Source: Gonatopus flavifemur (lineage: Eukaryota > Arthropoda > Insecta > Hymenoptera > Dryinidae). From it: a stretch of DNA of 64,000 nucleotides. Location of the stretch: assembly GCA_018340375.1 (NCBI GenBank), contig JAFFJZ010000003.1, positions 21,824,001 to 21,888,000 on the forward strand. The letters run 5' to 3'. Shown here piece by piece: positions 48,571-60,123 of the stretch; position 1 is the first letter of the stretch; the number at the start of each line of letters is the position of its first letter. The notes under the pieces were generated by a model that saw only the letters and a program-made list of their open reading frames with translations, was not told the origin of the DNA and did no database searches. A program made the position numbers and the translations under genes.

Positions 48571-50612
48571 AAAAGATGAGAATGAGTTCAGAAATCCCAG
48601 AGTTGCAATTGACCTACTCTTTCCTTCTAGTTGCGTTTTACATGAAGTTCCTTAAGAATTGACTTCCACGCAGACTTCATTTCTCAAGAATAGAATTGTC
48701 ATAATTTTCACAGTTGCAGTTTTTCATTATTCATCCAGGAATCGCGTTGAACAAAAAAACTTCTTGTCCTATTTTATGCCATACTGAATTCAACGGTTTG
48801 GTATTCCGTACTTCATAAAACGTACATTTATCCTTCAGCGTTTTGTTTCAATATCGATTCGAATGAATTTACGGTACCCTCTCTACATTCTGCATTTTTC
48901 GTCTCCATCCACCTTAATATTTTCGCCTCTGCATTTGACTCGATTTCTCAATATTGAAATCACCAGTGCATTTCCAATTTCCTGTTTTTCGCATATTCGA
49001 AATGTATTCGTTATCCGTCGAAGCTTTTCTCGCATATGAGTTTCTTCGACTACATTCCTCTACATCGTTATCCTGAATACTTCAGAGTCTTCATTTTCTT
49101 GAATCTTTTGCTCGACCACTTCCGTTCCAATTCTCTCATTATTTCTCCTCCTCGAGGTGTTTTGCCTCACACTCAACTGACGTAATTCCTCTCCCCACAT
49201 TCATAGCCCAGTTTTTACTCATTCTTCTCACCGTCTTTATATTTTCTTACATCGATATCATAGTGTCAATCACTTATGCAAATGGCTATGGCGCTTCTCT
49301 TCGGCTTTGCGCTTGTGCCCTTCCATTTCCGTTCCATCAATTTCGCTCCCAAGGAATAACGTCCACGGTCAATGAATGAAAGTAAACTGATCCTGTTTCA
49401 GCCAACAGCATTAAATTTGTCTCCACTTTCAATGAGTTCGTTATTACGGCGTTGTCTTATACTTTGACAATCCATTGTCGTTTAACGCAGGATATTACCT
49501 TATCGATATTTTTTCTTCTTCCAAATCCAAGGATTTTTCATATCGAACAGTCGTTTCTTCATCGATGTTTCTTGATGATGCATTTTTTGTATAGTATACA
49601 AACAAAAAAGGTAGTTTGTTGTAGGGTAGAACAAAATGCCATCAAAGTGTGTCAGGAAAAATTCTAAATCGATTCTTCTCTTCCCCTACACCACGAACTT
49701 AATTTAAATTGTTTCATCAATTCCGAAACATCTTGTACACCGGTGACGTAGATGAGAAAATGAAGGTTCCAATAACTCCATTCCCTCGTTGAGTCTCAAA
49801 GGTATTTCTGCTCTGATGCTCAGAAGGAAAAAGGAGAAAAATATATATATCGAAAGAAATTTCACGTGAAAGCCGTCAAACGTGCATCGAATTTCTCATA
49901 TTTTCCAATGAGAGACGCGATGAAATTTCCTCCGGTCCAAACCACCTCCTTCTCTTTCCCTGTATATTTTTGCGGATCCCTGTGATATAGATTCGATCCA
50001 CCCATGATCTTTTACTCTTATTTCCCTTCTGGACCCAACCCACGACCGAACAGAAATTTTGAAGAAAATTTACGATCTCGATCCACGTAGGAGAGAAGAC
50101 TGATTTTCTTCTTGTCTCCCTCACGTCGTCTTTTTGGTTCTCAAGATTGTTGCAGTGCTTCGTACAGTGTCGTTTCCTTCTACAGGTATCTCACAGCATT
50201 GCAAATCAACACTATTCAACTCAGAACTCTACAATGTTTCGACATATTCAATTGAGATTATCGATTTCTAATTGGAAAATTCAAACTTCTTTTGATGAAG
50301 ATTTTTTTTGCCTCGTGTGAAACGATGCTCGAGATTCATGAGCTACGAGTTTCAATTTCAAATTGCTTTCGCATTCTTTAAAACCACAACACTGAACAAA
50401 TTATAACGTGAAACAAAAGCAAGGGTGAATTAAAAAAAACGCATGTATTTCATATTACAAATGCGAGAAGTACAAATTACCGAACCTTTCTTCAAGCGTT
50501 CTTTTGTAAATGCGCGTGTGAGCATCACGTAATTCGTTTCTCAGTTTCTCTCGCGGGTTTTGGAGTCAAGAGAAAACCGTCTAGCCGCATCGCCATCGGC
50601 AAAGATCTGCCT

Positions 50613-50630
50613 GCCAACCCTAGGGTTGGC
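50613..50630. repeat. Perfect 18-bp palindrome
   Basis: GCCAACCCTAGGGTTGGC equals its own reverse complement. It sits in a locally GC-richer stretch (50520-50790) that also has a donor-like TTTCAAG|GTATGC near 50750. It could be a dimeric factor site. Confidence 0.6.
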
Positions 50631-52986
50631 GACTGATCGTTAACGTTGCACCTGAATCACGAGTACTGTAGTTGGAAGCAAAACTAGAGGGAAGGAAAAA
50701 AAGAGTGGATGGTTGGTTGGTCGCACAGTCTCTGATGACTGCGGTTTCAAGGTATGCCATCGCTAGTTAACGACGTGGTGGTTCGTACTCGTTTGTTCCT
50801 ACGGAAAACAAAGAGGGAAAAAATACAATTATGGATATATACACACGGACAAAGTGAAGAGAAAGGTTTGAGTTATCGAAAATTAATCCTCCAACTTTGA
50901 ATCTTTACAACTCAATCGGTTCACGATTGTATTCACGGAAACTCATACAATATACTTTGGAATTCAGAGGATGTTGCGTTCTTGTACGATTTCGTAAATT
51001 TGCGAGTCGATTCGTTTCCGACGCCTCTTTTTCCATCAATATTTAACTACTTTTGAATTCCAATCGTGTTTACATCCAAACGTAGAGTTGCGGAATGAAA
51101 CAATTTAAAAAGGACAGAATTTTTCGTCTCGAAGTGAGAGTTATTCTCCACGAGTCTCTTAAGAAATTGTATTTTCAAATGTGAGGTACAATACCGAAGT
51201 GTCTTGTGTTCTCTTTCGCTATACGAGATACATAAAGATGTATTGTAAGCTTTGTGAATCTTCATTTTTTCAAAGTATGAAAATGAATACTTCATTCTAA
51301 ACTGGGAACAACGATGCCAAGCTGAACTTTGAATTCTGAAATCGTGGTGCGTGTGTAATATATGTTCAAAAGGAGATGATGCTTTTTATTTTGCATGGTG
51401 AATGTGAATGTGTATACATTGAGAAAAAGTTTCATTTTTCTATTCCAACGTGTCTTCCTTGAAATAATGTTGAGTTTTTGAAGAACCCCGTGAAGCGTCA
51501 AAAATATTTGGAAAGAAATTTTATGTATTCTGCTTTGCAATGTAACTGCTAAAATTCAAAGGTGATGACAGGTCAGTCTTTTGTCAACAGTATAATTCAA
51601 GGGTTATCAAGGTTTCATATACAGTGCGCTAGAAAGACATAAAGAGCGCACTGTATTTAAATGTGTTTGTTTTCATTGTTCGCATCGCCCCATTTATGTA
51701 AGATTCATAAATTTGGCATCCACAAGCACGGTAACGAAGTTGGACAGTTGTTTATCTTCGAATCAACGAGCCTTGACATACAAAAGTGTGCCAAATTTCC
51801 AAAATTTGCAACTTTTTGATTTATCCATTCGATTTTGTTAGCGAACAACGTTGTTTTTTTCTTATCCAAGGGCAAACAGTCACGAAGTACTTCATACGCC
51901 ATATCGATATTATATTCTTCCAGTATTTGAATTCAATAGAAAATCCAATTGCTACCGTTCCATCATTTTTTGCCCTCGCCTCCTCTCGAATTTCTTCCAT
52001 CTTCTTTCCTGGCAATAATACTTTTCGTCGGGAATAACTAACCTTATACTACAGACCGTGGAAAACTTTCTGGCGCCACGTGTTTTCGTCGTTGTCGAAA
52101 ACTGCACCCACAAAACCTCCGTACCGTTTTCTTTTCGCATTTTATCTTGACAAACTGTGATGTTATTTGCCGTCACTTTTTGAATTATCGACCCTCCAAA
52201 TATTTGGCCCAAATCTATAACGAGTCAACCAAGTTCGTCCTTTGTTGATTCTTTTTGTCATGGTACTATCTAGGAAGTTTCATCTCTCACCTTTATCTCG
52301 TTCATTTATTTTAATACTCATTTGAATGAATATCAATGAGACTTATATAATATTAAAATGCGTCCAGCTTTAATTAATTACAATTTAGATTTAGATGGTA
52401 AAAAGAACATCACTTCGCTTTGAGATTTCTTCTGTGTGTAGAATGAAATATACACGTTGATTGTTTGGAAAAAAAAATTCTTGCAGAACAAGCAGATGGT
52501 AGTAGCAATGAATTTCAGTGGATCGATATTAGAATTTCTCATTCATCGTAGCGTAGCGAGTCGAAGAAAATGAAAATTACTAGTTGTTACAATGTTATTG
52601 TTCTCATTGTTCTGATTGTACATCCTTTGTGTCGATGAATATTTTCGTTCCAAAGAATTTTGAAAAGAGTGTTGTATGTTTTACTGACATTATTTTGTTA
52701 ATACCAATTCTAAAAAGAGACAAAATATTCTTCACAGAATATTCCAAATCCCGATACGAGGATTTAATTCTTAAGAGTATATATATTATGAAATAAATAC
52801 AACATGTGAGTCCAGGATACATGTTTAGATGCATGCACGTTGATTTCTAGTCTCCTTCCCAATAATGGCAAGTAGCTTTATCTTTAACAATTTATACGTT
52901 TATGTAATTTGTATTCACTATTTCCCTTGGCATTTGCATAAAAGAAAAGTTTGTGCATTCTCGGAGAATTATTCTTAACATGAATA

Positions 52987-53154
52987 CACTGAAAACAGAG
53001 ATTTGTTATAAAAATTGCCCTGAAATTCCAGTAATCTAAGGACAGTTGAAAATTCTTTAAAAAAATTACCGTGCAACTCGTGAGAATGCGTGAATTTCTT
53101 TTTCTCCGACCATTGAAATTTCACGGTAATTTTTCAAATAGAATTCTCTCAGTG
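52987..53154. mobile_element. MITE, CACTGA-ended, TA duplication (168 bp)
   Basis: TA-CACTGAAAACAGAG on the left and GAATTCTCTCAGTG-TA on the right. Inside, AAAAAATTACCGTG pairs with CACGGTAATTTTT. Confidence 0.75.
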
Positions 53155-53873
53155 TATTTTGACAACCTAAAAGTAAAGATGTATGGCACATGCTTTATTT
53201 CATGTAAAAAATCTCCCAATCGGGGAAAAAACAAGGGAGGTTTATATAATATAATAAACGATACATCATATGTAAAATAGCGATGGAATTCGGTAACGAA
53301 GTCTATGGTGATCAAAAGAATAAAGTTAAAGTTATCGAAGAACTCAATATATTTATATAACAATTCGATAGTTCCATTAGTATCGAATACCAATAATTCA
53401 ATAATTTGATTTGAATTTGTTCGACGTTAGCAAAGAAGTTATTTCACGTATGCGTTGGCAGTTACGACAGCACAATAGCATGGTTATTTGTTAACAAAGT
53501 TGAATTATCCAGATGGCATAAAATACCTTGCATAGTGTATTTAAAATCCTTTCATCTCATTGTTATCATATCTGATGGTATAGCTTGAAGAACAATATGA
53601 TTTTTAGAAAGTTTAGTTCTTCTCCCTGAGAATTGAGAAGGTTTATAATTAGCGATGACTTATATTGCATTTTTTCAAAACATAAACAAACAAATTCTCG
53701 ATTCTCGAACAGTCTAGAAACGAATGAGAAAATCAAATCGATCCTTGTTATGCCATTGGTCTTTAGCGAGTTTGAGTAATGAGAAGAAGATATTGGATTT
53801 AGAAAATTTCATTGGCTGAAGTTTGCTGATTCTCCTGTACATGTATTTCACACCGTGATTACCATCACTGTCA

Positions 53874-53990
53874 TTATTACTACTACTACTACCACCACTA
53901 CTTCTACAATTACTTACTACTACCATCACTACTACTACTACTACTTATTACTACTACTTACTATTATTATTACTATCACCATCACCACTA
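53874..53990. repeat. (ACT/TAC)n trinucleotide repeat
   Basis: Interrupted ACT/TAC/ACC triplets over about 115 bases, ending 50 bases before the last visible Rbfox exon. Confidence 0.9.
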
Positions 53991-54010
53991 GTTGAAGCTT
54001 GCTTGAGCCT

Positions 54011-54016
54011 TGCATG
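54011..54016 (+). promoter_or_regulatory. TGCATG, Rbfox binding site upstream of exon
   Basis: A perfect TGCATG ends 24 bases before the 54041-54207 exon, inside the branch-point/polypyrimidine zone. Rbfox sites upstream of an exon usually repress it. This would let the protein reduce inclusion of its own exon. The role is inference; the site is read directly. Confidence 0.6.
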
Positions 54017-54040
54017 GCGGGTCTGTTTTTAATGTTTCAG

Positions 54041-54207
54041 GCAGCAGCAGCAGCAGCCGCAGCATCGCCCTTGCTGAAGACACCGCTCTCGACGGCACAG
54101 CAGGCTACTTACGCGGCTGCAGCAACTTACACAGCGGTAGCTGCGCGAGCATACGGTGCAGCTGCAGCTGCAGCACAACCGGTTGCAGGATACGCCGCAG
54201 TCGCTGG
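54041..54207 (+). CDS. Rbfox1: Rbfox exon SPLLKTPLSTAQQATYAAAATYTA
   Basis: A 167-nt exon with acceptor AATGTTTCAG and donor GG|GTAAGT. It begins with eight alanines (GCA/GCC run), then SPLLKTPLSTAQQATYAAAA, TYTAVAARAYGAAAAAAQ and PVAGYAAVA, leaving two bases (GG) for a Gly codon in the next exon. It is the Ala/Tyr-rich C-terminal region of insect Rbfox, equivalent to the YAAYRYAQP part of the vertebrate protein, which drives multimerisation with other splicing factors. It joins in phase either to the 40394 microexon or straight to the 36240 exon. The usual terminal exon (ending in a YNRF-type tail) is not in the window. The TGCATG 25 nt upstream suggests repression by Rbfox. The GCA run may vary in length between individuals. 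Confidence 0.85.
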
Positions 54208-54775
54208 GTAAGTACAAGATGATAGAAACGACTCTACTTCTCCAAAATTCAACGGACTATAGGGTTATCGATAATCGATGGGTACCCCATTGGATGACAA
54301 CGTTGAGCATCCTATACATCAATCACTTGTAGAGACTGTATACAAAAATTGTTTGATAATGATCATCTGCTTTTACGTAATCGATGACTCGCGAATAGTC
54401 TGCGAATGAATCATCGACCAATACGAATATCGAACTTGAATTGAATTTTTTCATTTGTTTCAGAGAATATCAGCGATGTGACGCAACTCGAATCTTTGCT
54501 CACAAATTTTTGAAATCGAAACAATGTGACAAAACTATCGCTGTGTTGATTATTTTGCTTGAATTCCGAATGAGGGAGAATTGAGCACAGAACTCGAATA
54601 GAATCGCTTTGTTTTTGTTGATCCATTAATTTAAATGGTTTGCAGGAAAAGTGATTCCCTGTGTCTCACTCTCCCTTACACTTCAAATCTGGAAATTCGA
54701 AGAATCGATGGTTTCGCTTTATTCAATTTCTATTAAAAGGAACAATTTGTCCGGTTAGAGTCAGGTTATCTTCAT

Positions 54776-54965
54776 ATGCTGCTGAAATTTCAATCGTTTA
54801 TTGAAACAAACAATTTGCTCAACTTTTCAAGATTCAAAACCTTACAGCACGTTCTTCAAACGCTTTTATCAGTTCCCAGGAGTTGATTCGAGAAGATGAA
54901 TGACAATTATTCATCACATTTTGTAGATTTGTTTTCGTAAATGATTCAAACTTCAAGAAGATATT
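54776..54965 (-). mobile_element. R1 family MITE, intact copy (about 190 bp)
   Basis: It starts TGCTGCTGAAATTTCAATCG and ends CGTAAATGATTCAAACTTCAAGAAGAT. The termini are inverted copies of each other and match those at 9521-10316 in the opposite orientation. Confidence 0.7.
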
Positions 54966-55474
54966 TGCATGTATTACAAGTGAAATTTCACTCTTGGAAC
55001 ACTTGCTACAAAATTAGTGCGATTGAGAAATTCTCACCATCAATCTTAGAATTTCACTTGAAAGGCCATGGAGTTCTTGAAGCAATGGGTAAAATTCCGC
55101 TACATACTTTCTGAACAACTAAGCAATACACACAAATCTTCGTGATTAAGTATATTGTTAAAATTGAGCTTTGAATATGAAATTGGATCTGCAAATGATT
55201 CCTCAAAATCATACAAACGATTATAAATATATCAACCTACAAATATTTTGGGCTTTGAATTTATATTCACAGCGTAGTTCCAGCAATGTACTTTATTGCT
55301 GCATGTTTGACATTTGTGATCATTGTTTAATTGCTTAAAAACCACGTAGCGAAATTTTATCCGTTTTCTGATGCTCCATGGCCCTTAAACAGAGTGAAAA
55401 GTAGACAAAATTCACTTTAATACTAATTTGTGGGCGGAGATATAACTAGCTCCACATCGCTGATGTATTCTTAA

Positions 55475-55651
55475 GGGAATACTAGTTCTAAGATGCGAGT
55501 TATTTTTCATTGATGAATTTATTTGGAAACTATTAAATGAATTCGTGCGAACTAAATTTTTAATAATAACTGAGTTTAAACCAATGTATTGAATACTCTC
55601 CAAATAAATTGATGAATATGGAATGGCAGGAGTCTCGGTGCTAGTGTTCCC
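55475..55651. mobile_element. TTAA-flanked MITE, 177 bp
   Basis: GGGAATACTAG on the left and CTAGTGTTCCC on the right, one mismatch over 11 bp. Perfect TTAA on both sides (55471-55474 and 55652-55655). Inner ATTTATTTGGAAA..ATTCAATA-type blocks also pair. A second, unrelated member of the TTAA class in this window. Confidence 0.82.
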
Positions 55652-55884
55652 TTAAGGAACATTCTAAGGAAAAATCCCTGGTAGAAATTTCCGCTAGTAG
55701 ACCATCAGACATTATTCAAGAGTTCACCTTGCCTTTATTAATAAAGTGTTTGTGAACAAAAATTGAAAGTAACTGGCGAATAACGTAATTCTCTCATCTA
55801 GAAAACTGAGCGAGCACTATGCTAATTGAAAAAATCCATTGTATCCGCGCTGAGAAAGAACATTGTGAAATTTACATCTTGTGG

Positions 55885-56056
55885 AGTTGATATTTGGACG
55901 ATTTAAAAATTAGTGCACGCTGCCATATTTTTAGTTGATTTCACAGCGCGGGATGTAAAATTTCATCAGCTGTAATATATCTCACATTCGTTGTTGTGAA
56001 ACCAATTTAAATTATGGTAGCTCCAATTATTTTTTAAATCGTCCAAATATTAACTT
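55885..56056. repeat. Foldback repeat ATATTTGGACGATTTAAAAA
   Basis: GTTGATATTTGGACGATTTA at 55888 is repeated inverted as TAAATCGTCCAAATATTAACT ending at 56055. Inner arms TGATTTCACA and TGTGAAACCA also pair. It abuts the next palindrome. Confidence 0.75.
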
Positions 56057-56059
56057 CAC

Positions 56060-56808
56060 GCGCAGAGAAAAGTTACGTAAAAATTACTACACTTCATAGT
56101 AAAATAGGGACAAAATCACATTTTGGAGTTATGTATTACACGGAGAAGAATGCAGCTCGAAAGGATAGTAATCTTTATTAGAAAATTGAAGAATATTTCT
56201 TAAAATCTAAGAATTTTTCTTGAGTTCGTAATAAACATAAAACGGTTCAGATTTCTCTTGAATATTGCTCGAAAAACAATGAAAAATTATCAATACTTAA
56301 CAAATCATAGAAACAAATATGAAGTTTCCAAAAGTCGCGCATGAAATTCTACAAAGTAAATAACAAAATTTTGAAATCTTATTTTCAAATTACAGAATTT
56401 TGTTATCCACTTTGTAATATTTCATGCGCGACTTTGGGAAACTTCATATTTGTTTTTGTGATTTGTTAAGTATTGATAATTTTTCATTGTTTTTCGAGCA
56501 ATATTCAAGAGAAATCTGAACCGTTTTATGTTTATTACGAACTTAAGAAAAATTCTTAGATTTTAAGAAATATTCTCCAATTTTCTAATAAAGATTACTA
56601 TCCTTTCGAGCTGCATTTCTCTCCATGTATATGTTGTCATTGAAATTACTATACTTTCTATTGAAGAGTGATGGAATTTTGTTATTTATTGATAGAAAGT
56701 ATAGTAATTTTAATGACAACATATAATACGTAACCCCAAAATGTGATTTTGTCTCTATTTTACTATAAAGTGTGGTAATTTCTTAGGTAACTTTCCTCCT
56801 CTGCATGC
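56060..56808. mobile_element. Outer foldback MITE, split by an inner MITE
   Basis: The left arm (AGTTACGTAAAAATTACTAC, GACAAAATCACATTTTGG) pairs with the right arm (CCAAAATGTGATTTTGTC, GGTAATTTCTTAGGTAACTT). The central hairpin TTGTCATTGAAATTACTATA..TATAGTAATTTTAATGACAA survives at 56633-56724. The element at 56139-56627 interrupts the left arm. Without it and one TA, the left arm reads continuously against the right. Confidence 0.82.
56139..56627. mobile_element. Inner foldback MITE, CACGGAGAA family, long form copy 2 (489 bp)
   Basis: CACGGAGAAGAATGCAGCTC on the left and GAGCTGCATTTCTCTCCATG on the right. The two halves, about 215 bp each, are nearly perfect inverted copies around a short centre near 56375. 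A TA is duplicated on either side of the element, proven by comparison with the intact right arm of the outer MITE. Same family as 30846-31238. Confidence 0.92.
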
Positions 56809-57254
56809 ACAAGAAGGAAATTTTACAACTTTTTTTCTCAATGCAACATAATGAAATTCCATGAAAATGTGAGGTTGTCGATTATTGATCCAACAATTCA
56901 TATAGTTTTCAATAATATGTGTAATGTTGAAACGGAACCAGTTTTTAATACTGGATAAAAATCCTCTATGTCCTTATAGAAAGCGCTCTAATCATTCTCC
57001 AAGCCTTGCGATGCTTAATAAGCCCTTCTGAGGGAATTACTAGGCCTTCCAATCAAATGATATAAACCACTCTAAAATCATCGAAACAACACATGCTACA
57101 CATTTTACACATGCTACATATTTCCCATACATTTGTCTCCGTGTATTAGTGATGACGATTTTTTTCATAAAGAATGTATCAAGTTTGTATCGATATTTAA
57201 AACAAATGTATAAGAATAAAACTTTTTTCCATGAAAAAACATCGATTCTGCACT

Positions 57255-57390
57255 GTAAAAAGTAATTGTGGAATTTTCCTCCAAAAAATGGTGGTAGCAA
57301 AGTTTCTTCATAGGTGGGTAATTTTTCGCCATAATTTGGAGAATGTTTCCTTCATTTTTAGAGTATTCAACACCCAAAAAAACAAAATAA
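57255..57390. repeat. Repeat family R2, copy 3
   Basis: GTAATTGTGGAATTTTCCTC..AAAAAATGGTGGTAGCAAAG follows copy 1 (12.5 kb) closely through CACCCAAAAAAACAAAATAA. Confidence 0.75.
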
Positions 57391-57477
57391 TTCAATTGTG
57401 TAGTTAGAATTTTGTGCAGTTCGGAACGGTGTTTCAGAAATTTATAGTTCAATAATTGTGCAGTAAAATAATCACCA

Positions 57478-57728
57478 CATGGAGAAAATCTTACACGACT
57501 GGCTCGTGTTATGCAATAAAATCATTTCAACACTGCTGATTATTGTGGTAACACAAATCAGTCGTGTCTCCACACTAGAGAAACGTAGTATAGAAAAACA
57601 ACTCTCTACTGTGGAGGCACGACTGATTTGTGTTACCACAATAATCAGTGGTGTTGAAATGATTATATTGCACAACACGAGCCAGTCCTGTAAGCTACAG
57701 TAACCCCTAGTGTAGGATTTTCTCCGTG
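57478..57728. mobile_element. Foldback MITE, CACGGAGAAAA family (251 bp), nearly perfect hairpin
   Basis: CATGGAGAAAATCTTACACG on the left and GGATTTTCTCCGTG-TA on the right. Long arms with few mismatches (GACTGGCTCGTGTT/AACACGAGCCAGTC, TGTGGTAACACAAATCAGTC and its complement). The left flank is CA, a likely change from TA. Open frames on both strands here are palindrome artefacts. Confidence 0.88.
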
Positions 57729-58070
57729 TAGCGGCGTTGTAAGCGCTTCGTTCAATAGCTCCTTTGATGATTCTTTTCTTACCAGCTAAGAGCCATGTTT
57801 TGTCACAATTAAAACAAAAATACTTCTGTGTAATTCGAAAAACTTTGGACAAAACTTCTAGGTGAACTGAAATAGGTCTACACAGATATATATTCCAATT
57901 AAGTCATAGGTTTTTGAAATGAAACATCAGAATAAAATTGGCGACCTTGCTGGTGCTGGTATGCCCTTCTCAGGTTTGTTAATATTCAATTCTACTGTAT
58001 GCCAATGTGATACACATGGTGTTCGTTTTTGTTCATACTGGCCCGACGTGTTCCAAGTTCAATAAGGCTA

Positions 58071-58422
58071 CACTGAGAGAAATAATTACTAATACCAAGA
58101 AAATATATTCTTGAATATTTTTAGGGATATATTTTTGATTACAGCTAATATGTTGCCAGGTGAGGGAAAACTCTAGGGTCTCTTGATTGGTCATTCTATT
58201 CAATGGAGCCAATTCATTGGTAAATTCCCTTAGAAATTCATCTAACCTGGCAACTCTGGCTGGTGTGGAATTCTCTTGGATCAAGAAAATATTTTTTTAA
58301 TTCAAGAAATACATCCTTAGTTCTAAGAAAATTTTCTTGTATCAAGAGTACAGATTTTTTAAGAAATTGATTTCTTGAAACATCACAATATGTTATTGGC
58401 GATAGTAATTATTTCTTTTAGT
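58071..58422. mobile_element. Probable MITE, CACTGAGAGAAATAATTAC end
   Basis: TA-CACTGAGAGAAATAATTAC on the left. The right end GTAATTATTTCTTTTAGTT is its degraded complement. Inside, AAGAAAATAT/ATATTTTCTT-type blocks repeat several times. Confidence 0.5.
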
Positions 58423-59741
58423 TATTTTTCCTTATTCAATGTTGATCACATCGTTATTTTTCTTTGCGACGCGTTGCGTATGACCACACTGATGGTTTCT
58501 TCTTTTAGCCATTGATTTAATTTCATGGAATCAGGAGCTTATATTATTCATAATTCTAAAAATCTATGGACAGTTTCACTGCGTCTAGCAGAATAGAGCT
58601 TCAACGCTATCTACAGGTTTTAAATTTAAAAAAGTCATGATCTTAGAGTGGTTTACCCGTTTAAGATAAGAAACTATTGAAAATACACCACATCCCTTTG
58701 TCCTAAAATTATTGCAATTTTTAATACTGCCGCAATGAGGCGGTGATGATAAGATATTTTTTCCCGAGACTTTTACCCGGTCTACCGTACCTCAGTAGGA
58801 ATCTAAAGGCCTCGCCAGGGCCTTGTGAGGGCCAAGTAAGGCCTCAGAATAGCCTAGAGAACGACTAAAGTGATTCCTCCTGGGGATGGTATTGCACAAA
58901 TCGTTGCAGACATTATTTAGGTCTTGCAAGTCCTCACCAGATCCTTTGTAAGGGAATTGCAAGGCTTCGTCAAAGCTCCGAGAATGACTAAAGTAATTTC
59001 TCCTAGGAAATTAATTCAACTTACCACTTATCGATGAGTAGCTGTAAAATATTTCATGAAATCCCATTCAAGGGTTTCAAAATCCCGATTGAACAGCATC
59101 AAATCCCATTGATACCTATTCAATTTCCTATTCGTCAATGGAATTCCATGGAATATTATCAACAGGATACGCACGTGTGTTAAAAATACAAAAAATGTTC
59201 CGCTGTATAGTTCTGCTCAATCTGCGCTGATTAGATCTAACATGGAGAAACAAAATTTGCTGACGCAGCCAATTCACGTCTCATATATGGAATAGCAAAT
59301 CTTTTTGTTACTCTAGCTAAACATTCGCTGCCACAGCTAACTGAATTGCTGAGAAAGCAACATAATTAACAGTTGGAAATAATTTATGTAAATGTAAAGA
59401 AAAAATATATGTAAACGGATTGATGTTGAAAACAACACATTCACGTGTGTAATTCTAACTTAACAAATGAATGTGGTCGAGGGAAAAAGTGTCAATTTGA
59501 AGTAATTTTCATATTAAACACACTTATCACGTGTTAATTGCATATTACACAAAAAATCTAATAATTTGACATACGGTTACCAACACACCAACGTCAATTA
59601 GATGTACCTGATGTGTTAAAATTACATTTCAACATTTTTTATGATGTTCTCGTGGCATGAACTTGAAGTAAGTCATTTCTTCTAATGTTTCTAATTTATG
59701 TAGGATCAACATTTAGAATCGTGTAGTTTAACATAAAATAA

Positions 59742-59983
59742 CCCACACAGCACTCGTTGTCTAAAACATATCTTCAAGAACGTTTTCAGGAACCTTTTAG
59801 AAATTTTTGAAAGATGTCTTTTAGAAAATGCTCAAAGGTTTCTAAAAACGTTCTCGAAGATATCTTTTAGAAGTAAGAACAGTTTGAGACTTCTAAAAGA
59901 TGTCTATTCATGTTGCATAAGACTTCTTGCATTGTTCTCAATTATTTCTGAAGATGTCTTTTAGACAAGGAGTGCTGTGTGGG
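59742..59983. mobile_element. CCCACACAGCACTC-ended MITE (242 bp)
   Basis: The left CCCACACAGCACTCGTTGTC and the right GACAAGGAGTGCTGTGTGGG form an inverted repeat of about 30 bp with few mismatches. The interior repeats GATGTCTTTTAGA-like words at least five times in both orientations. Target duplication was not resolved. Confidence 0.8.
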
Positions 59984-60123
59984 GAGAGTCAGTGGTTTGT
60001 ATTTACAAGAGACATCTGAAGTGTGTTGAGAAAGTTATTCACATGGGATATGTCAATTCAACATTTTTATTCAATGTGGACCTTTTCGGACATGACGAAT
60101 ATGTTATATTTGACGCATTTGTT

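Larger units (their letters stand above)
40415..54040 (+). other. Rbfox intron, 13.6 kb
   Basis: Bounded by GTAGGA and AATGTTTCAG. Besides the listed MITEs, tRNA-like boxes and microsatellites it holds an open-frame-rich piece at 41.4-42.75 kb. The stretches 43.4-44.9, 46.8-48.1, 48.6-50.5 and 50.8-52.9 kb show no recognised feature apart from repeated short motifs (aatttctctgaa runs near 44.1-44.9 kb). Confidence 0.75.

Noticed and set aside
57472..57852. 126-codon minus and 74-codon plus frames with shared peptide text
   Set aside because: The similarity between strands comes from the nearly perfect hairpin of the MITE at 57478-57728.
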